From Rattus norvegicus (taxonomy: Eukaryota; Chordata; Mammalia; Rodentia; Muridae), in contig NC_086023.1 in NCBI RefSeq assembly GCF_036323735.1, positions 18,955,001 through 19,019,000 of the forward strand: 64,000 nucleotides of DNA, in the 5' to 3' direction. Shown here one piece after another: positions 13,156 through 25,038 of this stretch (positions are counted from its first letter, which is position 1; every line of letters starts with the position of its first letter). Both the position numbers and the translations under genes were made by a program. The notes below the pieces were generated by a model. That model was not told the origin of the DNA, did not search any database, and worked only from the letters and a program-made list of their open reading frames with translations.

Positions 13156-14899
13156 TGATTTTAGCCAGGAATTCTCTTTTGTTGCCAGGTACTGTCTTCT
13201 TAGGTTCTCTAACTATTGTGGCCAGTATATGTTCCTCTCTTGTCTTTATCTCTCTTTAGCTCTCTAGCTTCCTCTTCTTTTTGTCTCTTTTCTTTTTTAG
13301 CTTCTTGGTTTTTTTTTTCTTTTTTAGTCTCTCTGTTTAACCTTACTTTCTCTGTAACTTATACTAACTCTCAGCAACTTAGCTTAACCCTTTAAATTTT
13401 TGTAAATTTTCTCTTTGTATCTTTTTCTTATCTTAGCCAGATTGGTGGGGCATTTTTTTAGCCCCTCAGAGACCCACCCTTGGAGCCTGGTGGCAGACCT
13501 GGCACTCCCTACCTTCAGGCGTATTGAAGTCAACAGTCAGGAGTGAGGGTCTTCCATCCGTGTCTGCTACATTCTTTCTGGCCTCTAGTAGGATTCTGTA
13601 TTTCCTCGGTGGTAAAGAAGACCTGTAACAGTTACTAACAAGCATCTCAAATGGGATGGTGAGAAAACAAGAAGGGAATTAGAGAATAGAGGTCCACTGA
13701 AGAGGATAAATAGCATTTAGTCACACAGCTAAACCAGGAGGCCTTTTTTTGGACAAAAAGGCCATTGTAAAAATAAGCACAAGCTTTGTCTATGAAACAG
13801 AAAGGGGAGCAGAGGGGCAGCAGATTTGTTACCGACTGTCTCTCTGGACTTAGATTTTACTTAAGGAGTACTTCCCTTCAGTGCCAGCTCAGTGGCTCTG
13901 TCTCTCAATAAATCCAGCCTCTGAAGGACACTAGGCTTCTAGTAAGAACTAATAACAAAAGGATGGAGAGATGGTTAGAACCTTGGTGCTAGATACTAAA
14001 CAGCTGACAAAAGAATTGTAACCGGTTCACCTGGGGCTATCAGGACTTTTTTTGTTGTCATTTTTGAGGCAGGAGTCAAAGTTGAACTGGGCTTCCTGCC
14101 TCTTACATCTAATAAAGAGATTGTTAAAACTGTAGTACCAACCTTTAATAAAACTATAGCTCTCTCTGTGTCTCTGAATACCAGGACTGCAGTAGTAGTC
14201 CTTCACCAAGCTGTCTCACTGGGCTAAAGGCCCATGGAAAAGAAAACATTAATCCTGACCTTGGCCACAGTCAAAGCCTGAATTCTGAATTTTGACTGGC
14301 AAGACAAAGTTCTTCACAGTTTGTTGTAGATTCTTTTTGAAACTATTTTAGGGGCTTTTTTTGTCCCCCAACCTGGGGCATTTCGACCACAGGGGCAGGA
14401 ACTGGCTGCTGTGGGGATAGGATCAAAGGCACTCTCCATGTTAATGATGACCAATGAGAAAAGTAATTTAATGCTGGAGACTGACTCCTCTCTTGGAATA
14501 AGGCCAGCAGATAAGGCAGGCTTCCTTAAAGAAGTTTTCTTAATGAGCACTCTCCTTCTGTGAGCAAATGTTGAAGGTCAGGCCACTAAAGGCAAAATTC
14601 CTTTCTTGTTCTTGTTTTCTTTAGAGTCTTCCCCCACCTCACTCTCAGCCTTTTCAGATCGTTCCTCCTGTAGCATTTCTAATGTAGCCTGTCCCTTTAA
14701 GGTTTCTTGCTCCCAAGCAAAATTTAAATCTTTCCCAGCGTATCACAGCTGTCCACCGTGAGATTTCCAGAGATAGCGAACCAAGGTGTATCAATTTACT
14801 AAGAAATCTCTCTATGGTGTTTCTTTTTATCTTAAGCCTTTTTCTTTTAAACAGCTCTTGAAGAGCCAGAAAAATTGGGTGAGACTGAGAAGTCCCCAT
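13156..14899 (-). pseudogene. gag: ERV gag remnant
   Basis: A methionine-glycine start at 14899 (minus) begins a matrix-like segment, 'MGTSQSHPIFLALQELFKRK'; an N-terminal Gly after Met is the usual myristoylation context for Gag membrane targeting. The frame stays open to 14654 and then breaks. Further down, a Lys/Glu/Arg-rich stretch around 13200-13350 looks like the end of capsid leading to nucleocapsid. No intact zinc knuckle was found. Gag would form the virion shell; this copy is broken by several stops. Confidence 0.65.
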
Positions 14900-15969
14900 G
14901 CTCGCTGTAGCAGCTGTGCATCTAGTTTCGCTCCCCCCCCCCCCCACTGTGTGGGCTGCAAGCACAAGCACAGATAAAACACTATGCTTCAAAAATTAAC
15001 CTTGGCTATCAACCAACACACCGCCACTAGAGTGGGGTCTATAAAATTAAGTTTCTTATTCACTATACTTGTTTTATAGCCAAAGGCCTAATCTGGGGAA
15101 CTTTTTTTATTTACAAGCGGTTTTTTCCTCAAGGTTCTTGTTAATGTCTGTTTCAGACAGGGTCACTCACTAACCTGGAGTTCTTTATACACAACTGTTA
15201 ACAACAGCTAGACTGGTCAAGGGGAGTAAAGGGAGGGGCATCTCTCCTTGGGAAGGAGGCTCAAGAGAGAAAGATAAAACTCCCCAGTAGAAAACAATTT
15301 TTCTCAAGCAAATTATTTTTAATTTTTAACTTAAGCACCAAGAGGACCAAGTAAAACTCTTTGACGAACAAAGCAAACAGTTTCATGATTTCAAACACAG
15401 TCGTCACTCCAAGATTCAAACACAGTCGTCAGTCCAAATTCAAAAATGAAACAAAAGCCAAAAAGACACTTGACAATACCACAGAAAACAAACCAGACAA
15501 ACAAGACCAAGACAAAGAATCCTATAACTAATTTCCACAGATGCCTGGTATCTTCAGTACCTGGCCCAAACTGCAGCTTAACCTAAGCTGCTTCTGGGAT
15601 ACCACGAAACAGAATACAGACAACAGACACTAACACATCCAAGCACACTTGACCACACCTAGACTTAAATAGGCAGTCGAACGTGACCTCTAATGGAGTG
15701 GGATTCCTCATCCACTCCTGCCTAGGTAAAAGGAGCACTCCGTCTCCTTTGTTCCAGAAAACCACAGTCAGGTCTGTCTGACTGCCCACAGCCAGGCTCT
15801 CCAGACTGCTCTCCGCCCATGGAACGTCTTCCAGGGGCTGCAGCCTGAGGGCCCGGGGTGTCCCCCTTTCCGCAGCCAGAGGATCCTTACGGACCACAGA
15901 GGCAGCTGCACACGTCCACTCTCTAAGCACTGACCAGAGGGAGATTCCACGTCCACTCTCTAAGCACTG
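14900..15969 (-). other. ERV leader region
   Basis: About 1.07 kb between the truncated 5' LTR and the gag start. A 23-bp direct repeat ('acgtccactctctaagcact' core) occurs at 15911-15933 and 15948-15970, right at the LTR edge. I could not find a convincing primer-binding site in the expected place, consistent with loss of R-U5. The open minus frame 15583-15978 has no recognisable domain. A C10-11 run lies at 14934-14945. Confidence 0.55.
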
Positions 15970-16343
15970 AAAACTCAAAAATCAGGGGTTTATATAGGGA
16001 AAGCTAGGGGGTTTTGGCGCGGTTACACACAATTGGCTCATTCAAACATAGCAGTGAGAACAAAGCAGAAGAGTACCTGCTAGAAGTCAGGGGCTTATCA
16101 GGGTCTGGAGGACATCTGGTTAAAGTATGGCCCTGAGTAAACTGGGGGGATGTCTTCTTGTCAGATGGCCCATGAATCAGTTCCGATACCCTGGGCTGGT
16201 TCCTGTATTCCTTTTTTTTTTTTTTTTTATCTTTATGGCCTGTTATTCCCAGCGGCAGGGCTTAGCCCGGAGTCTGTGTCTTTTGGAGCTTATTCTTTAT
16301 ATTTTATATTTTTAAACCTTAAATCTGTATAATTTTCTTTTCA
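15970..16343 (-). repeat. 5' LTR of the antisense ERV, lacking R-U5
   Basis: Matches 9752-10117 of the other LTR with few differences; the poly-T run is longer here. The match stops about 20 bp beyond the TATA-like element, near the expected transcription start, so only U3 is retained. The right edge, minus-strand TGAAAAG, is intact. Confidence 0.8.
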
Positions 16344-16612
16344 GTATCACCAACAGAATGCAAGAAATAGAAGAGACTCTCAGAGGCAGATGATACCTTA
16401 GAAAACATTGACACAACCATCAAAGATAATACAAAACACGAAAAGCTCCTAACCCAAAACATGCAGGAAATCCAGAACACAATGAGTAAATCAAACATAA
16501 GGATAATATGTATAGAAGATAGAGGACTCCCAACTTAAAGGGCTAGTAAATATCTTCAACAAAACTACAGAAGAAACCTTCCCTAACCTAAAGAAAGAGA
16601 TGCCCATAAACA
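16344..16612 (+). pseudogene. L1 ORF1 fragment
   Basis: Encodes, with breaks, the end of the coiled coil and the beginning of the RNA-recognition part of L1 ORF1p (segment like 'RMQEIEE' onward). It is cut at the left by the ERV border and at the right by the deletion junction. ORF1p is the trimeric RNA-binding chaperone of the L1 particle. Confidence 0.8.
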
Positions 16613-18819
16613 TATGAATACCAATGCAAAAATACTCAATAAAATTCTGGCAAACTGTATCCAAGAACACATCAAAATGATCATTCATCATGATCAAATA
16701 GGCTTAATCTCAGGGATGCAGGGACGATTCAATATATGGAAATCCATCAACGTAACCCACTGTGTACACAAACTCAAAGAAAAAAACTCACATAATCTTT
16801 TCATTAGATGCTGAGAAAGCATTTGACAAAATTCAACACCCCTTCATGTTAAAAGTCTGGAAAGATCTGGAATACAAGGCCCATTCCTAAACATAGTAAA
16901 AGCAATATACAGGAAACCAGTAGCCAATATCAAACAAAATGGAGAGAAACTTGAATCAATCCCACTAAAATCAGGGACTAAAGAAGGCTGCCCACTCTCT
17001 CCCTACTTATTCATTATAGTACTGGAAATCTTACCCAGAGCAATAAGACAACAAAAAGAGGTCAAAAAAATACAAATTGGAAAGGAAAAAGTCAAAATAT
17101 CACTATTTCCAGATTATATGATAGTATACTTAAGTGACCCGAAAAGTTCCACCAGAGAACTACTAGCCTGATAAACAACTTCAGCAAAGAGACTGGATAT
17201 AAAATTAACTCAAACAAATCAGTAGCCTTCCTCTACTCAAAGAATAAACAGTCTGAGAAAGAAACTAGGGAAATGACACCCTCCACAATAGTCACAAATA
17301 AAATAAAATACCTCCCTGTGACTCTAACTAAGCAAGTGAAAGATCTGTATGACAAGAACTTCAAGTCTCTGAAGAAAGAAACTGAAGGTCTCAGAAGATG
17401 AAAAGAAAAGACCTCCAATGCTTATGGATTGGCAGGATTAATATATTAAAACTGACTATTTTAACAAAAGCAATCTACAGATTCAATGCAATCCCTATCC
17501 AAATTCCAATTCAATTCTTCATAGACTTAAAAAAAGCAATTTGCAAATTCATTTCGAATAACAAAACACCCAGGATAGCTCAATCATAAAAGAACTTCCG
17601 GATGAATCACCATCTCTGACGTCAAGCAGTATTATAGAGCAATAGTGATAAAAACTGTATGGTACTGATAAGGAGACAAGCAGGTAGATCAGTGGGATAG
17701 AACTGAAGACCCAGAACCCACACACCTATGGTCACTTGGTCTTTGACAAGGGAACTAAAACCATCCACTTGGAAATAGCATTTTCAACAAATGATGCTGG
17801 TTCAACTGGAGGTCAGCATGTAGAAGAATGCAAATCGATCCATTATTATCACCCTGTACAAAGCTTAAGTCCAAGTGGATCAAGAACCTTCACATTACAC
17901 CAGATACACTCAAACTAATAGAAGGAAAAAGTGCAGGAGATCCTTGAACACATTGGGCACTGGAGAAAATTTCCTGAACAAAACACCAATGGCTTATGCT
18001 CTAAGATCAAGAATAAACTAGTGGGACCTCATAAAACTTCAAAGCTTCTGTAAGGCAAAGGACACTGTCATTAGGACAAAATGGTAACCAGCAGATTGGG
18101 AAAAGGTCTTTATCATTTCTACATATGATAGAGGGCTAATATCCAAAATTTACAACGAAATCAAGAAGTTAGACTCCAGAGAGCCAAACAACCCTATTAA
18201 AAATGTGGTACAGAGCTAAACAAAGAATTCTCAGCTGAGGAATATTGAAGGGCTGAGAAGTACCTAAAGAAGTGTTCAACATCATTAGTCACCAGGGAAA
18301 TGCAAATCAAAACAGCCCTGAGATTCCGCCTCACATCAGTCAGAATGACTAAGATCAAAAACTCAGGTGATAGCAGATACTAGTGAGGATGTGGAAAAAG
18401 AGGAACACTCCTCCATTTTTGATGGGATTGCAAACTTGTACAACCACTCTAGAAATCAGTGCGGAGAGTCCTCAGAAAATTGGACATAGTACTACTACCT
18501 GAGGACCCAGCTATATTATTTTCCTGGGCATATATCCAAAAGATGTTCCAACATTCAATACAGAACCATGCTCCACTATGTTCATAGCAGCCTTATTTGT
18601 AATTGCGAGACACTGGAAAGAATCCAGATGCCCTTCAACAGAGGAATGGATACAGAAAATATGGTACATCTACACAATGGAGTACCACTGTTTATCAAAA
18701 ACAATGACTTCATGAAATTCATAGGCAAATGGATGGAACTAGAAAATATCATCCTGAGTGAGGTAACAGAACCACAAAAAAACACACAAGGTATGCATTC
18801 ACTGATAAGTGGATATTAG
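16613..18819 (+). pseudogene. L1 ORF2 fragment (RT to C-terminal domain)
   Basis: Contains RT palm segments (for example 'LDAEKAFDKIQ'-like sequence at about 16800-16840 and the mutated catalytic motif near 17110), the region after RT, and the last part of ORF2, ending with His-Ser-Leu-Ile-Ser-Gly-Tyr-stop at 18819. The Cys-rich motif region at about 18375-18430 has stops. Open pieces such as 17398-17589, 17736-17918 and 18568-18819 are in different frames. Confidence 0.85.
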
Positions 18820-19545
18820 TCCAAAACCTCGAATTATCCAAGATAAAATCCACAGACCACATAAAGCTCAAAAAGGACAACCAAAGCATGGATACCTCAG
18901 TCTTCCTTAAAAGGGGGAACAAAAATATTCATAGGATTGGATATGGAGACAAAGTTTGGAGCAGAGACTGAAGGAATGGCCATTCAGAGCCTGCCCCACC
19001 TGACGATCCAGCCCATATACATACAGCCACCAAAACTAGACAATATTGATGAAGCCAAGAAGTATAAGCTGACAAGAGCCCAATAGAGCTGTTTCCTGAC
19101 AGGCTCAGCCAGAGCATGTCAAATACAGAGGTGAATGCTAGCAGCAAACCACTGAACTGAGAACAGAGTCCCTACTGGAGGAATTAGAGAAAGGATTAAA
19201 GGAGCTGAAGGCACTTGCAACCCCATAAGAAGAACAATACCAAGCCACCAGAGCTCCCAGGGACTAAACTACTACCCAAAGACTACACATGGGCAGACCC
19301 ATGGCTCTAGCTACATATGTAGCAGAGCATGGCCTTGTTGGATACCAATGGGAGGAGAAGCCCTTGATTCTTCCAAGGCTGGACCCCCCCCCAATGCAAG
19401 GGAATGTTGTGGGGGAGAAGGGATGGTTGGGCAGGGGGAACGCCCTCATAGAAGAAGGGGAAGTGGATGGGATAGGGGCCTATGGCTGGGAAAACAGGAA
19501 AAGAACTAACATTTGAAATGTAAATATATATATTCAATTTTTAAA

Positions 19546-20088
19546 AAATTAATTTACATTTGAAATGTAAATATATACACATATATATTCAATTTAAACA
19601 ATTTCACAAAGAAAAAAAGTAAAAATAAAATAATAAGCCCACAAGATCCTATCTCACTCCTTCCAGAGAGAACAATTTGCAATTACCTGTCACAAACTGC
19701 ACAGCTTAAAGAAATGACTAAAATTTACTTGTAAAGGTCATTTCAGTGAGAACTTTACACTACAGAGACTAAAAATTATTTTCAATCATTACATCGCTAT
19801 TTTTAACTGATTCAGAATATAATTATTTGGAAAAGGTATTCTATTATTCATTTATCTTTCCAAGCATAGATGTCACTAAAGTTCACAAAAGTTTAACTTA
19901 AAAGTGTGTGAATGTGCCCAAATTTTGGTTATATCAGAACTAAGATACATTGCTGCTGTTTTTACACATATGTTCTAATTAAATGACTAGTCATTTCTTC
20001 AGAGTCATTAGTTCCCCTCCCTGAAGAAAAAAAAAAAAAACTGAGCTACCAAACACTCAAAGTCAATTCAACCAGAAACCCAGAAGTC

Positions 20089-20091
<3 letters not shown>
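19546..20091. other. AT-rich L1 tail duplication and unassigned sequence
   Basis: The L1 terminal motif 'catttgaaatgtaaatatat' at about 19511 recurs at about 19557, followed again by 'tattcaattt', so the last 45-50 bp of the L1 tail are tandemly duplicated. The remainder (19620-20090) shows nothing recognisable except an A14 run near 20028. Confidence 0.5.

Positions 20092-20160
<69 letters not shown>
20092..20160 (+). repeat. (CT)n microsatellite
   Basis: About 34 uninterrupted CT units. Confidence 0.98.
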
Positions 20161-20165
<5 letters not shown>

Positions 20166-21969
20166 ATCATTCTTATTCCAAATACAAGACTTGAAGGTTT
20201 ATTTCTTTATATGTTTGCTTGCTTGCCTATCTGCATGTGTCCATACACGTGAATACATTTGTTTGTTTTGAGATGCTATAGATTTACCCTAGTAGGGCTA
20301 GTAGGTGGTAGGTAAGCATCTTTCCACTCTACTGAGATACATACCAGGCTAAAAGTTTCTTTGTTCTGTTTGTTCCTCAATATCTGTCAATTCACTATTC
20401 TCCCTATCAGCATTAATATTCAGTCAACAAATAATATAAGTTTATTCACCAGCAAACACTCAGCAGCTGATGGAACATTCTCCAAAACTGATCATACATT
20501 AGGACACAAAGGAAGTCTCAACAGATTTAATAACATTAAAGTAATGCCCTGCATCCTATCTGACTATCATGTACTGGGTATCAAAAACACACAACAAAAT
20601 TAGTGAAAAGGTAAAAGTCATGGATAGTCAAAAACTCAATAGACCAGGCAGAAATTCAGATAAAAAAGCTTAGAGTTGAATGAAAATGAAAAAACAACAT
20701 ACCCAAATGTATGCAATACAATGGAAGGAGTTCTAATAGACAATTAGTAGCACTTGAGTATACATTGAAAAGGTAGAGAAATCTCATATTAATAACTTAA
20801 GAACATACTTGAAGAACAAAAATTAATAATGCTCCAAAAAGTATTTGGGAAACATAGAAGTATAAAAAAAGGAAGAAACCAATAAAACAGAAAGAAAAAG
20901 AAATACAAAATTAGTGAAATAGTTATTCTTGGAATAAATAACAAAACTGACAAAACTTTAGCTACATTAACCAAAATATAGAAGGAAAAGATACACATTA
21001 ATTAAATTAGTGATACAGGAAATACATTAAGACAGATGTTAAATTAATTCAACAAATCTTACAGATGTGTTTTAAGTATCTGTATTCCACTAAACTAGGA
21101 AACCTAAAAGAAATTTCTTAATATCCTACCTACCTAAGTTAAATATAGATGGACTAAACAATTTAAACAGACCCATAACCTATAGTGAAATAGAATCAGC
21201 AACTAAAAACCTACCTAACAAAAACCAAACAAATAGCAAAAAAACCTAGGGCCAGATTACTTCAGCTCAAAATTCTACTAGCACTTCAAAAAAGAACTAG
21301 TGCCAATGCTCTTCAAATTATACTTCACCAAAACAGAAACTTCAGGAGCATTTTCTAATTCTTCTTAGAAAACCACTATTACACAGGTACCAAAAATTAT
21401 ATGAAAAAAAAACAACAAAATAAAATCATAGATCAATATACCTTGTGAATATAGATGCAAAAGTTCTCAAGGAAATGCTTCCAAACCAAATCCAAAGTAC
21501 ACCAAAAAAGATGGTTCAAAATACATAAATCAATAAACATAATCTACCACATAGACTGAAAGATACACATGATTATCTCATTAGTTGCAGAAAAGGCTTT
21601 ATCAAAATCCAACATCCTTTTATGAAAAAAATCCTAGAGAGAATAGGGAAACAAGGGATATAACCCAACTAATAAAGGCAATTTATAGCAGTCCTACAGC
21701 CAATATCATCATAAATAAAAAGAAACTCAAAGCATTTTTATTAAAATCAGGAAGAAGACAAGAACGTTCATCTTCTCCACACCTATTCAATATAATACTT
21801 GAAGTCTCAGCTGGATCAATAAGAAAACTGAAGGAGATCAAGGGAATTCAAATAGAAAAAAAGGTCAAAGTCACTTCATTTGTAGACAATATAGGTTTAT
21901 ACAGAAAAGACCCATCAGCAACCTTCAACAACTGTAAGTAAATACAATATTAATACACAGAACTCAGTA

Positions 21970-22955
21970 GCCTTTTCTCATTAATTTACTTAATTATTCA
22001 CTTTACACCTGGATCCCAGCCCCTCTCCTTCCTCTCCTCCAAATCCCACCCTCATAGCTCCCCATGAATCCCTCCTCTTCTCATTAGAGAAGGGAAAATC
22101 CCCCATGGGTGCTGACTTGCCCTGGTACATGAAGTCCCAGCAGGACTAAGCACATTCTCTCTCACTGAGAACAAGACAGTTCATTTAGAGAAAGGGAATC
22201 CAATGGAAAGCAACAGAGTCAGAGACAGATCCCTCTCCAATTGTTAGGGGATCCACATGAAAACCAAGCTATACATCTGCTACAAATATGTAGAGGGTAT
22301 GGTCCAATCCATGAATGCTCTTTGATGGTTCAGTCTCTGTGAACCCCCATGGGCCCAGATTAGTTAACTCTCTGTAGGTCTTCTTGTGATTTCTTTGACC
22401 CCTCTGGCTCTGGCAATCCTTTCCCTCACTCTTCCAAAAGACTATCTGAGCTCTGCCTAATGTTGGTCTCTGCATCTGTTTCCATTAGCTGCTTCCCTCC
22501 CAGAAGACACTTATGCTATGTCCTGTCTGCAAGCATAGCTGACTATCACTAATCATGTCAGGGGTTGGTTCTCTCCCATGGGATGCGTCTCAAGTCGGGC
22601 CAGTCATTGGTTAACCATTTCTAAAATCTCTACCCCATCTTTATCCCTGCACATCTTGTAGGCAGGACAAATTTTGGTTTGGACATTTTGTGGGCGGGTT
22701 AGTGATCCCCTACCTCCATAGGAAGTCATGCCTGTATACAATAAGTGGCCACTTCAGTCTCCATATCCCCAGTTGCTAGGAGTCTCAGCTAGAGTCACCC
22801 CCATAGACTCCCAGGATGCCCTGACCATCTCAGGTCTCCAGTTTGTCCCAGATATGTTCCCTCACAATTTTCTGTTTTTTCTCCCAGCCCTCTACAGCTC
22901 CTCACTCAGTTCTCCCCACACCTGATCACTCTTCCCACCTGCTGTAGAAAAACAG
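21970..22955 (-). mobile_element. Lx-type L1 3'UTR, antisense, inserted in an older L1
   Basis: From 'tcattaatttacttaattat' through C-rich blocks, 'cagcaggactaagcacattc', 'ttgttaggggatccacatga', 'tcagtctctgtgaaccccca', 'atctttatccctgcacatct' and 'ttgctaggagtctcagctag', this is the reverse complement of a long Lx-family L1 3'UTR in the usual order. It splits the ancient sense L1, which resumes near 23560. It contributes no coding sequence. Confidence 0.8.
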
Positions 22956-23090
22956 AATATATAAATGAATACATATATCTATATAATACATATATATGCA
23001 TACATATGTAATACCTGTATATACATACATATAAAGTATATATGTATATATGTATATATATAAAAAATAGAGATATAGATGATATAGATA
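22956..23090 (+). repeat. TA/CATA-rich simple repeat
   Basis: Interspersed 'atacatatat', 'tatgtatata' and 'gatatagata' units over about 130 bp. Confidence 0.9.
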
Positions 23091-23540
23091 TATAAAGGGG
23101 ATTTATTAGAGGGCTTACAGGTTGTGTTTCAACTACTCCAAAATGGCTGTCTACCAATGAAAGGTCCAAGAATCCAGAAGTTTTTCGGTCAATGAGGCTA
23201 AATGTTTGAACTGGTCTTCATCATATGACAGAATCCCAAAGAGGTAGGCTCTAATGCCAGTGAAGAAATGGAGTTGCTAGTGAGGGGAAGAACAAGCAAA
23301 GAGAGAGCTTCCTTCTTCCATGTCCTTTATATAGGCTGCCAGCAGAATGTGCAGGCAGATTAAACGTTGATCTACCTACTTCAAAAGATCCAGTGTAAAG
23401 GTCTAGCTTCCTACCTTAGAATTAGATAAAAAGTTGGTCTTCCTATTTCACATTATTTAATTAAGGTAAAAATCCATAACAGGTATACCCAGACACTTGA
23501 GTTTTAGTTAATTTTAGGTATAGTCAAGTTGACATTGAAA
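23091..23540 (-). repeat. Medium-reiteration rodent repeat, family unassigned
   Basis: Phrases such as 'ggggatttattagagggctt', 'tctaatgccagtgaagaaat', 'cttccatgtcctttatatag' and 'gtatagtcaagttgacattg' occur in this order in a dispersed mouse/rat repeat that I recognise by pattern but cannot name securely (RMER-like). Orientation is uncertain. Confidence 0.45.
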
Positions 23541-23846
23541 AATATGCATCACACATACTAAGAAAGAATTTAAAGACAGTATTTTTCATGGTAGCCTCAA
23601 AAATTTTTCATGAGATAATTCTAATAAAGCAAGTAAATGGCATAAAATAAAAAAAATTTTATGATACTGAAGAAAGAAACTGAAGAAGATACCAGAAGAA
23701 GGAACAATTACCCATTCTCATTGACCTGGCTTAGGAGGTCATTTAACAGTGAAAGATTCCTGAGAGGAAGGACCAGAGGATCAAAAATAAAGGATAAAAA
23801 AGTTGGTGTCAGGGGTCTTGTACAAGCTCTATCTTATGCCAAGTAG

Positions 23847-23877
<31 letters not shown>

Positions 23878-23946
23878 GTTTTTGTTTAGTTGGTCTGTTT
23901 TGGTTTGGGTTTGTTTGGTTTTTTGTTTTGTTTTGTTTTGTTTTTT
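23847..23946 (+). repeat. (TTTTG)n-rich tract
   Basis: Pentanucleotide TTTTG runs on both sides of an irregular T/G core ('ggtctgttttggtttgggtt'). Confidence 0.9.
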
Positions 23947-24256
23947 AATGAAGCACAGCATTTTATGTATAATACATAGTGAGAAATGGAACAGAGTCAG
24001 CAGAAAGCCATACAATGGAGAGAAGTCAGCAGGAAGCTAATTAAGCAATAATGCACAGAGGAGATTCTGATTTTTAGAATTACCTAACAGGCTGAGCATA
24101 CAGTAGCCTTGGGATAAATAACAATTGCCTCTTAGGGTGAGCAAAAGTCACAGGTACCCCCAAGGCACTAGACAAGGCCAAGTGTGATTCTGGCTTAAAA
24201 CAAGAAACTATGTTCTTCATTCTTCAGGACCTTAATGAAAACCTTGGATCAGTTTG

Positions 24257-24344
24257 GTAGGGTGGCCATTTTCACCATATTAATTAATCCCAAAAAAGCA
24301 ACAGTTTGTAGGATTAATTAATATGGTGAAAATGGCCTTTCTAC
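24257..24344. repeat. Fold-back: perfect 27-bp inverted repeat inside L1 ORF2
   Basis: 24264-24290 and 24311-24337 are exact reverse complements, separated by a 20-bp loop. Pairing extends to 24257 and 24344 with three mismatches. The right arm is the L1 ORF2 segment just after the RT domain in normal orientation; the left arm is an inverted copy of it. Confidence 0.95.
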
Positions 24345-25038
24345 CAAAAATCAATCTACAAATTCAATGCAATTACTATCAAAATTATTAATTACTATCA
24401 TAATTCTTCACAGAAATGTAAAAGACAATTTTCAACTTCATATGGAAATACACACACATACAACAGGATATACAAGAACAATATAAGAACTGTTGAAGGT
24501 ATCAACATCCCCAACCTTAAATTGTACTACAGAGCTATCGTAATAAAAACACCAGGTATCAGCATAAAAACACATATGCTGATCAATGAAATCTAATTGA
24601 AGATCCAGACATAACTCCACATGTGTACAGGCACTCGGTTTTTTACAAAGAAGCCAAATATACACAGTGGAGAAAAAGAAGCATCTCCGACAAATGGTGC
24701 TGACCAAACTAGATAACTGCATGTAAAATAATTGAAATAGAAACATACATATCACTCTGCACAAAACTCAACTCTAAATGGATGAAGGACCTCAAAATAA
24801 GATGAGATACCATGAATATGACAGAAGAGAGAGTAGGGAATAGGCTTAAACTCATTGGCACAGGAAAAACTTTCTTAACAAGACACTGATGGTTCAGGCA
24901 TTAAAACCAACAATTAATAAATGGAATCTCATGAAGCTAAACAAGCTTCTAAATAATAAAAAGACATCGTCATTCGAGCAAAGCAGTAGCCTACAGAATG
25001 GGGGTAAAAAATCTTTACCAATTACACAGCTGATACAG

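Larger units (their letters stand above)
9579..16343 (-). mobile_element. Class I (gammaretrovirus-like) endogenous retrovirus, antisense, defective
   Basis: On the minus strand the order is 5' LTR (partial, 15970-16343), leader, gag (from 14899), protease, RNase H, integrase, env remnants, polypurine tract and 3' LTR (9579-10117). The internal region is about 5.8 kb with many stops and frameshifts. The reverse-transcriptase core and most of env are missing compared with the usual length for such viruses. The Env transmembrane C-terminus and the integrase C-terminal segment point to the gammaretrovirus-like class. The 4-bp flanks differ (ggtc on the left, gtat on the right), so no target duplication is visible. 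The right edge joins directly to L1 ORF1 sequence while the left flank is not L1, implying deletion or recombination after insertion. It cannot encode a complete set of proteins. Confidence 0.85.
16344..19545 (+). mobile_element. L1 copy with internal deletion
   Basis: Begins abruptly in ORF1 at the ERV border (16344), runs to about 16612 in ORF1, then jumps into the reverse-transcriptase part of ORF2 and continues to the 3'UTR. The 3'UTR has a G-rich tract at about 19385-19480 and ends 'catttgaaatgtaaatatat'. Compared with the L1 at 41840-48225, about 2.1 kb (rest of ORF1, endonuclease, start of RT) is missing. The catalytic FADD of RT is changed to Phe-Pro-Asp-Tyr at about 17104-17121, and stops and frameshifts are frequent. 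Non-functional. Confidence 0.9.
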
